From: an uncultured bacterium
GTDB taxonomy: Bacteria; Bacteroidota; Bacteroidia; Bacteroidales; Muribaculaceae
Reading direction: 5' to 3'
DNA length: 64,000 nucleotides
Assembly: GCA_905214735.1 (NCBI GenBank)
Contig: CAJMNI010000008.1
Coordinates: 1-64,000, forward strand
Of this stretch, positions 59,604 to 64,000 are shown piece by piece. Every line of letters begins with the position of its first letter. The stretch's first letter is position 1. Below the pieces are notes generated by a model. It was given only the letters and a program-made list of their open reading frames with translations. It searched no databases and was not told the DNA's origin. The position numbers were made by a program, and so were the translations under genes.

Positions 59604-61862
59604 TTATTCCATGGATGGTGGAACCGAACGGGGATCCGCTCCCCAGCTGATATTAGGATGGTCGCCCATGATTAGAATAAGTTTGCCGCCGCCGGCAATG
59701 TCGGAATGGGAGAACCATGGTTTGTTCCATTCTTTTCCGTTGAGAATGGCGGATTGGATATATTTGTTGTCGCGGCTTACATTGCGCGCTTCGATCTCGA
59801 ATATTTTGCCGTTGCTCAGTTTCACTTTCGATTTTTTGAAGAGGGGGCTGCCGATGTTGTAGGCGGGAATGCCGGGGGTGACGGGATAGAAACCGAGCGA
59901 GGAGAATACCACAAATGAAGTCAGGCCGCCGCCGTCTTCATCTCCTGGGATTCCCATCAGGTCGGGGCGGAACCACATCCGGAGCATCTGCCGGATGCAT
60001 TTCTGAGTTTTCCAGGGAGCGCCGGCATAATTGTAGAGATAGGGGATATGGAGCGAGGGCTCGTTGGCCATTGAGAACTGGCCCACGTTGCCGGTGTGGT
60101 CGGGGAGCACCCAGTAGAATTCCCTTTTCCCCTGGCCGAGGGGAGTGCGGAAAGTGGCGTCGAGGTTTCTGACGAATTTGTCGCGTCCGCCCATCAGCGA
60201 GATCAGGTCGGCCACGTTGTGGGGCACGTCCCATCGGTAGACCCAGCCGTTGTTTTCGTCGTAGGCGTTGCGGACGCCGACGCCGCCCGACCAGCGGTAG
60301 TCGAAAGGCTCGATCCAGTTGCCGTCTTTGTCTTTGGGATGGAAGAAGGAGGTCTCGGGATTGAAAATGTTGCGGTAGTTGAGGGCAGTGTGGCGGTAAT
60401 GGTCTGCCTCGTCGGCGCGGCCCAAGGCGCGGGCGAGCAGCGAGAGGCAGAAATGGTCGTAGCTTGTGCCGAGGGTCACGGCGACAGGCTGGCGCTTCTC
60501 GAAGCCGTGGACCACGGGGTCGGTCTCCTCCTCCCCCTCGTGGAGGGCGGGGATATAGCCGTGGGTTTTGTAGAAGCGGTCGATGTCGCCGGCCGGTTTG
60601 GCCGACCAGGGGGCGAGGGTTTTCTCTTCGATTCCCCGGCGGCAATAGTCGTAGGCGCGGAGGGTGTCGATTCTGAGCCCCTTGGCCATGGCGTCGGCCA
60701 CGGAGGCGACGGCATGGTTGGAGTTCATGCGGCGCGAGTCGCCGGTGATTTCGGGGAAGGTTGGCATCCACTTGTTGCCCATCTGCTCGGCCATGCGGAG
60801 ATATGATTCGAGGATCGCCTCCTCGCGGGGCTGCTCCAGGAGGATGCGGAGAGGATGGTTGGCGCGGTAGGTGTCCCAGATCCAGTCGTCGGTATAGAAG
60901 GGGATTCCGCCGTCGTCGTGGACTTTCCCGTCATAGGCGCTGAAGTAGCGGCCATCCTCGCTGAGGCAGACGGGGCGTTCGTAGGTGCGGTAGAGGGAGG
61001 TGTAGAACACCTTCGTGTCGTCGGGAGAGCCCCCTTCGACCGAGATTTTGCCAAGGGTCTCGTTCCATATCCTGCGTCCTTCGGCGGCCACGGCGTCGAT
61101 GTCATAACCCTTTATTTCGCGGTGGAGATTCCTGCGGGCCTGCTCGGCGCTGATCAGCGATATGCCGTAGCGGAGGTCGATCTTGCGGGCGGATGCGGGG
61201 AATTGCAGGGCAGCGCAGACGTCGCGTCCCTCCGCTTTGGCGCGCGACCGGTCGATCGTCGCGCCGGAGAGGATGCCCGATTTCTCGGGAGCCTGACTGA
61301 ACTCGACGCAGAGATATATCGTGGTGTTGTCGCTTAGTTTCTGGCTGCCGGTAACGCTGTTTCCTTTGATTTCCATCATGCCGTCGCGGCTGTTCAGAAG
61401 GATGGTTGCCGGTTTCGGGGCGTCGAAGGTCAGGGAGTAGACCGCCGACTGGTGAGACACGGCGTAGCGGGCATGCATCTGCTCCTCGGTGTCGGTGGTC
61501 ATCAGGTCGGCCTCGTAGCTATAGGGGGTGAGATGCTCGTTGTCGTAGGTATAGGTCACCACCGGCTTCAGTTCGCCGCTCTGGCAGGCGCTGAGATTGA
61601 ACGCCGAGCGCTCGCGGTGGTGGGTAACCACGACGGGGAGCCCGTTGAGCACCTGCCCCGTGAAGTCGGAGCGCTCCGGATAGACCCGGAGCATGCTGTT
61701 CGGAAGATGGATCGTAGGAAAGGTCGGCACCAGCAGATGGCTGATGTTGCCGATATAGGGGTCGACTTGGTCCACCGGCTGCGGCGTGGCCGCAAGCGAG
61801 CCGGAGAGGCTGATGTTGCCTATAATTATTGTAGCAACCGTTATTAAAGATTTACTGTTCAT
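59604..61862 (-). CDS. GH92 alpha-mannosidase (exported)
   Basis: A 752-residue calcium-dependent inverting exo-alpha-mannosidase. Signal peptide-like start (LITVATIIIGNISLSGSLAA), then VDPYIGNISHLLVPTFPTIHLPNSMLRVYPE with the GH92 opening motif, an N-terminal beta-sandwich (to about 250), and the alpha/alpha barrel with NETLGKISVEGGSPDDTKVFYTSLYRTYERP, WDTYRANHPLRILLEQP, GTSYDHFCLSLLARALGR and GIPGDEDGGGLTSFVVFSSLGFYPVTPG. In most GH92 proteins the last motif reads GNEDxGxMSAWYVFSA; here SAWY is replaced by SFVV. Members cleave alpha-1,2, -1,3, -1,4 or -1,6 mannose; linkage cannot be told. Cotranscribed with the HTCS. Confidence 0.9.
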   Translation of the reverse strand: MNSKSLITVATIIIGNISLSGSLAATPQPVDQVDPYIGNISHLLVPTFPTIHLPNSMLRVYPERSDFTGQVLNGLPVVVTHHRERSAFNLSACQSGELKPVVTYTYDNEHLTPYSYEADLMTTDTEEQMHARYAVSHQSAVYSLTFDAPKPATILLNSRDGMMEIKGNSVTGSQKLSDNTTIYLCVEFSQAPEKSGILSGATIDRSRAKAEGRDVCAALQFPASARKIDLRYGISLISAEQARRNLHREIKGYDIDAVAAEGRRIWNETLGKISVEGGSPDDTKVFYTSLYRTYERPVCLSEDGRYFSAYDGKVHDDGGIPFYTDDWIWDTYRANHPLRILLEQPREEAILESYLRMAEQMGNKWMPTFPEITGDSRRMNSNHAVASVADAMAKGLRIDTLRAYDYCRRGIEEKTLAPWSAKPAGDIDRFYKTHGYIPALHEGEEETDPVVHGFEKRQPVAVTLGTSYDHFCLSLLARALGRADEADHYRHTALNYRNIFNPETSFFHPKDKDGNWIEPFDYRWSGGVGVRNAYDENNGWVYRWDVPHNVADLISLMGGRDKFVRNLDATFRTPLGQGKREFYWVLPDHTGNVGQFSMANEPSLHIPYLYNYAGAPWKTQKCIRQMLRMWFRPDLMGIPGDEDGGGLTSFVVFSSLGFYPVTPGIPAYNIGSPLFKKSKVKLSNGKIFEIEARNVSRDNKYIQSAILNGKEWNKPWFSHSDIAGGGKLILIMGDHPNISWGADPRSVPPSME

Positions 61863-61898
61863 GGCATGGCGTTCTTATATTGGTTTTAATAAGCATCT

Positions 61899-61925
61899 AA
61901 GGGCGCGTCGTCACGACGTGCCCTT
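61899..61925. other. Near-perfect hairpin between the two GH92 genes
   Basis: AAGGGC, CGTCGT / ACGACG, GCCCTT form a 12-base-pair stem with one G-T position and a single-base loop, 37 bases upstream of the downstream GH92 start. It may be a leader structure or a cleavage site. Confidence 0.5.
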
Positions 61926-62006
61926 GAAATACACTTATTTAACTAACTATCAATTTTAACCTTTTACTCGTAGGCATTCTTTTTTACCTGTAAATATTCA
62001 TTCCAT

Positions 62007-62090
62007 ATCTGCCGGGTGCCCAAGCGGAGAAGCGCAAGGGAAACCCTTCGGGCGCCGGCCCGCGAAGATCGCGAGCCGGAACCGGGAGAT
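62007..62090. other. Multi-stem structured element after the second GH92 gene
   Basis: Outer stem ATCT-CCGG (62007-62015) with CCGG-AGAT (62082-62090); inside it GTGCCC (62016-62021) pairs with GGGCGC (62050-62055), enclosing AAGGG-AAA-CCCTT (62036-62048); next to it CGGC...GCGA pairs with TCGC...GCCG (62056-62078). The result is a Y-shaped fold of about 84 bases directly at the stop codon of the leftward gene. Confidence 0.5.
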
Positions 62091-64000
62091 TATTTCGCGA
62101 GCTCATTGCTGAATGAATAGGGGGCTGCCGATTCGGAAGTGCCTCGGGAGGTGTTGGGCTTTTTGCCCATCTTGTAGTCGAGGCGCGCGCCCTTCATCAG
62201 GTCGGAGTGTTCGAAATAGTTTTTGTCGTAGTTCTTGCCGTCATACTTGAGCTGCAAGATGTAGGGGGTGTCGTCATCATTGCCGGGGGCGTTGATCACC
62301 ACTTTCTTTCCGTTCTCAAGGTTGATGGTCATCTTGTTGAATGCGGGGGAGGTCATGGCATACTGGCCGCTGCCGGGGCAGACGGGATAGAAGCCGAGGG
62401 CCGAGAAGACATACCATGCGGAGGTCTGGCCGTTGTCCTCGTCGCCGCAATAGCCGTCGAAGTTGGGGGTATACATCGTGTCCATCACGCGGCGGGTCCA
62501 GTATTGTGCCTTCCAGGGCTGGCCCGACCAGTTGTAGAGATAGATCATGTGCTGGATCGGCTGGTTGCCGTGGGCGTAGTTGCCGAGGTTCATGATCTGC
62601 ATTTCGCGGATCTCATGGATCACTCCGCCATAATAGCTGTCGTCGAATGTCGGCGGAAGGGTGAAGACGGAGTCGAGCATGTTGTTGAATTCCTTCTTAC
62701 CTCCCATCAGATTGATGAGTCCCTTGGGATCGTGGAACACCGACCAGCTGTAGTGCCAGGAGTTTCCTTCGGTGAAGGCGTCGCCCCAGGTCAGAGGATT
62801 GAAAGGAGTGGCGAACTTGCCGTCGGCTTTGCGGCCGCGCATCAGGTTGGTCTCCTTGTCGAATACGTTCTTATAGTTCAGGGCGTGCTCCTTGTATTGC
62901 TTGAGCTCCGATTCCGGTTTGCCGAGAGCCTGGCCCAGCTTGTAGATGCACCAGTCGTCGTAGGCATATTCCAGGGTGCGGGCCACTGATTCGCGAAGGC
63001 CTTTGTCGCAGGGGACATAGCCGTAGTTGTTGTAATCCTCGAAACCGGCGCGGCCGGAGGTCGTGCCCTTGAGATGGTTGTTGGCGCCGTTGGTCACGGC
63101 TTTCCAGAGATATTCGGGATCATCTGCGCGGACGCCCTTGAGATAAGCGTCGGCCACTACCGAGGCGGAGTTGTTGCCGACCATGCAGGCGCGGTGGCCG
63201 GGGCTCGACCATTCGGGCAGGAAGCCGCTCTCCTTGTAGGCGTTGACCAGCCATTCCTGCATCTTTTTGTTTTCCGAGGGGTAGAGAAGGTTGAGCATCG
63301 GGAAGAGGGCGCGGAAAGTGTCCCAGAAGCCGGTGTCGCCATACATGTAGCCGGGGAGCACCTGGCCGTTGAAGGGGGAGTAGTGGACCACGTTTCCTTT
63401 GGCGTCATATTCGTAGAGGCTGCGGGGGAAGAGCACTGCGCGATAGAGGCAGGAATAGAACGTGCGGAGCTTGTCGATGTCGTTGTCTTCGATGGTGACG
63501 GCGCCGAGGGTCTTGTTCCATTGGTCGCGCCCTTTCTGCTTCACCTGGTCGAAGGTGTCGTTGCCGAGCTCTTTGAGGTTGAGGCGGGCCTGTTCCGCAG
63601 AGATGAAGGAGGAGGCCACGCGGGCATGGACCGTTTCCCCTTTCTTGGTCTTGAATCCGATGATGGCGCCGGCGTGGTTGCCGGTGAAGCTCATCTTCGT
63701 GGGATCGATGCTGTCGCCGTCGCAGGCTGCGGCGTATTCGAAGGGCTTGTCAAACTTCACGATGAAATAGTTCTTGAAGTTCTTGGGCACTCCGCCGCTG
63801 TTGCGGGTGGTGTAGCCTTCGATGGTGTTGGTCTTCGGATCGATTGTGACCGACGAACCGCGGTCGAATGCGTCGACAATGACGTATGACTGGTCGTCGG
63901 GGAAAGTGAAGCGGAAAATCGCGGCGCGCGATGTGGGGGCGATCTCTGTCACCACGTCATGGTCGGCGAGATAAGCGCGGTAATAATAAGGAGTGGCTTT
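62090..64000 (-). CDS. GH92 alpha-mannosidase, 5' part outside the window
   Basis: The visible 636 residues of a second GH92 enzyme. The frame stays open to the right edge (residues ATPYYYRAYLADHDVVTEIAPTSRAAIFRFTFP, the N-terminal sandwich), so the true start is beyond 64000. Barrel motifs are NKTLGAVTIEDNDIDKLRTFYSCLYRAVLFPR, GDTGFWDTFRALFPMLNLLYP, ESVARTLEYAYDDWCIYKLGQALG, YSWSVFHDPKGLINLMGG and the canonical GYCGDEDNGQTSAWYVFSALGFYPVCPGSGQY. Unlike the neighbouring copy it keeps the SAWY box. Upstream of the other GH92 by 227 bases on the same strand. Confidence 0.92.
   Translation of the reverse strand, partial: KATPYYYRAYLADHDVVTEIAPTSRAAIFRFTFPDDQSYVIVDAFDRGSSVTIDPKTNTIEGYTTRNSGGVPKNFKNYFIVKFDKPFEYAAACDGDSIDPTKMSFTGNHAGAIIGFKTKKGETVHARVASSFISAEQARLNLKELGNDTFDQVKQKGRDQWNKTLGAVTIEDNDIDKLRTFYSCLYRAVLFPRSLYEYDAKGNVVHYSPFNGQVLPGYMYGDTGFWDTFRALFPMLNLLYPSENKKMQEWLVNAYKESGFLPEWSSPGHRACMVGNNSASVVADAYLKGVRADDPEYLWKAVTNGANNHLKGTTSGRAGFEDYNNYGYVPCDKGLRESVARTLEYAYDDWCIYKLGQALGKPESELKQYKEHALNYKNVFDKETNLMRGRKADGKFATPFNPLTWGDAFTEGNSWHYSWSVFHDPKGLINLMGGKKEFNNMLDSVFTLPPTFDDSYYGGVIHEIREMQIMNLGNYAHGNQPIQHMIYLYNWSGQPWKAQYWTRRVMDTMYTPNFDGYCGDEDNGQTSAWYVFSALGFYPVCPGSGQYAMTSPAFNKMTINLENGKKVVINAPGNDDDTPYILQLKYDGKNYDKNYFEHSDLMKGARLDYKMGKKPNTSRGTSESAAPYSFSNELAK

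Noticed and set aside
62007..62090. Considered as a tRNA gene because of its branched folding
   Set aside because: No T-loop GTTCRA sequence, no standard acceptor or anticodon arm sizes.

Overview
The window is a chromosomal segment of a Bacteroidota bacterium. The signs are promoters of the Bacteroides type (TTTG, 19-20 bases, TAnnTTTG), SusC/SusD pairs, a hybrid two-component regulator with a periplasmic propeller, a fused MurF-alanine racemase, and leader regions that lack strong Shine-Dalgarno sequences. The fairly GC-rich coding sequence and gene content would fit a gut Bacteroidales of the Muribaculaceae type; that family assignment is an inference.

Layout. Bases 1-21900 are mostly core genes: an outer-membrane barrel gene whose 5' end is missing or broken; a leftward group Lrp regulator - YfhO-like membrane protein - small conserved protein - XerD; a leftward group aroQ - O-methyltransferase - rbfA - LolC/E-like permease behind a tRNA-Asp; a Bcr/CflA transporter divergent from tryptophanase; a YeiH-type exporter divergent from purT; a three-gene operon of secreted proteins of unknown function (14424-18185), the first made of four tandem domains; the murF-alr fusion; an ECF sigma factor; and tRNA-Pro.

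Bases 21900-23700 hold the most unusual element: a Y1/HUH transposase of the REP-associated (RAYT) type with a long C-terminal extension, lying between two direct copies of a composite GC-rich repeat whose two ends contain inverted copies of a 9-base core (AGCTAACGC/GCGTTAGCT). This looks like a self-contained repeat-plus-transposase unit.

Bases 23737-64000 form a large carbohydrate utilisation region dominated by alpha-mannan functions: GH2 beta-galactosidase, ROK kinase-like protein, CotH-like protein, GH38, a secreted beta-helix (GLUG-like) protein, SusC, SusD, GH76, C10 cysteine peptidase, a secreted endonuclease/exonuclease/phosphatase-fold enzyme, GH125, mannose-6-phosphate isomerase, a second beta-helix protein with discoidin-like domains, the hybrid sensor-regulator, and two GH92 alpha-mannosidases, the last running off the right edge. 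The inferred scheme is: SusD/SusC capture and import, GH76 and GH125 attack an alpha-1,6 backbone, GH92 and GH38 trim branches, the C10 peptidase may open mannoproteins, and the isomerase carries mannose-6-phosphate into glycolysis. Yeast-type mannan or high-mannose N-glycans are the likely substrates.

All calls come from reading the sequence and the supplied translations; no database search was possible.
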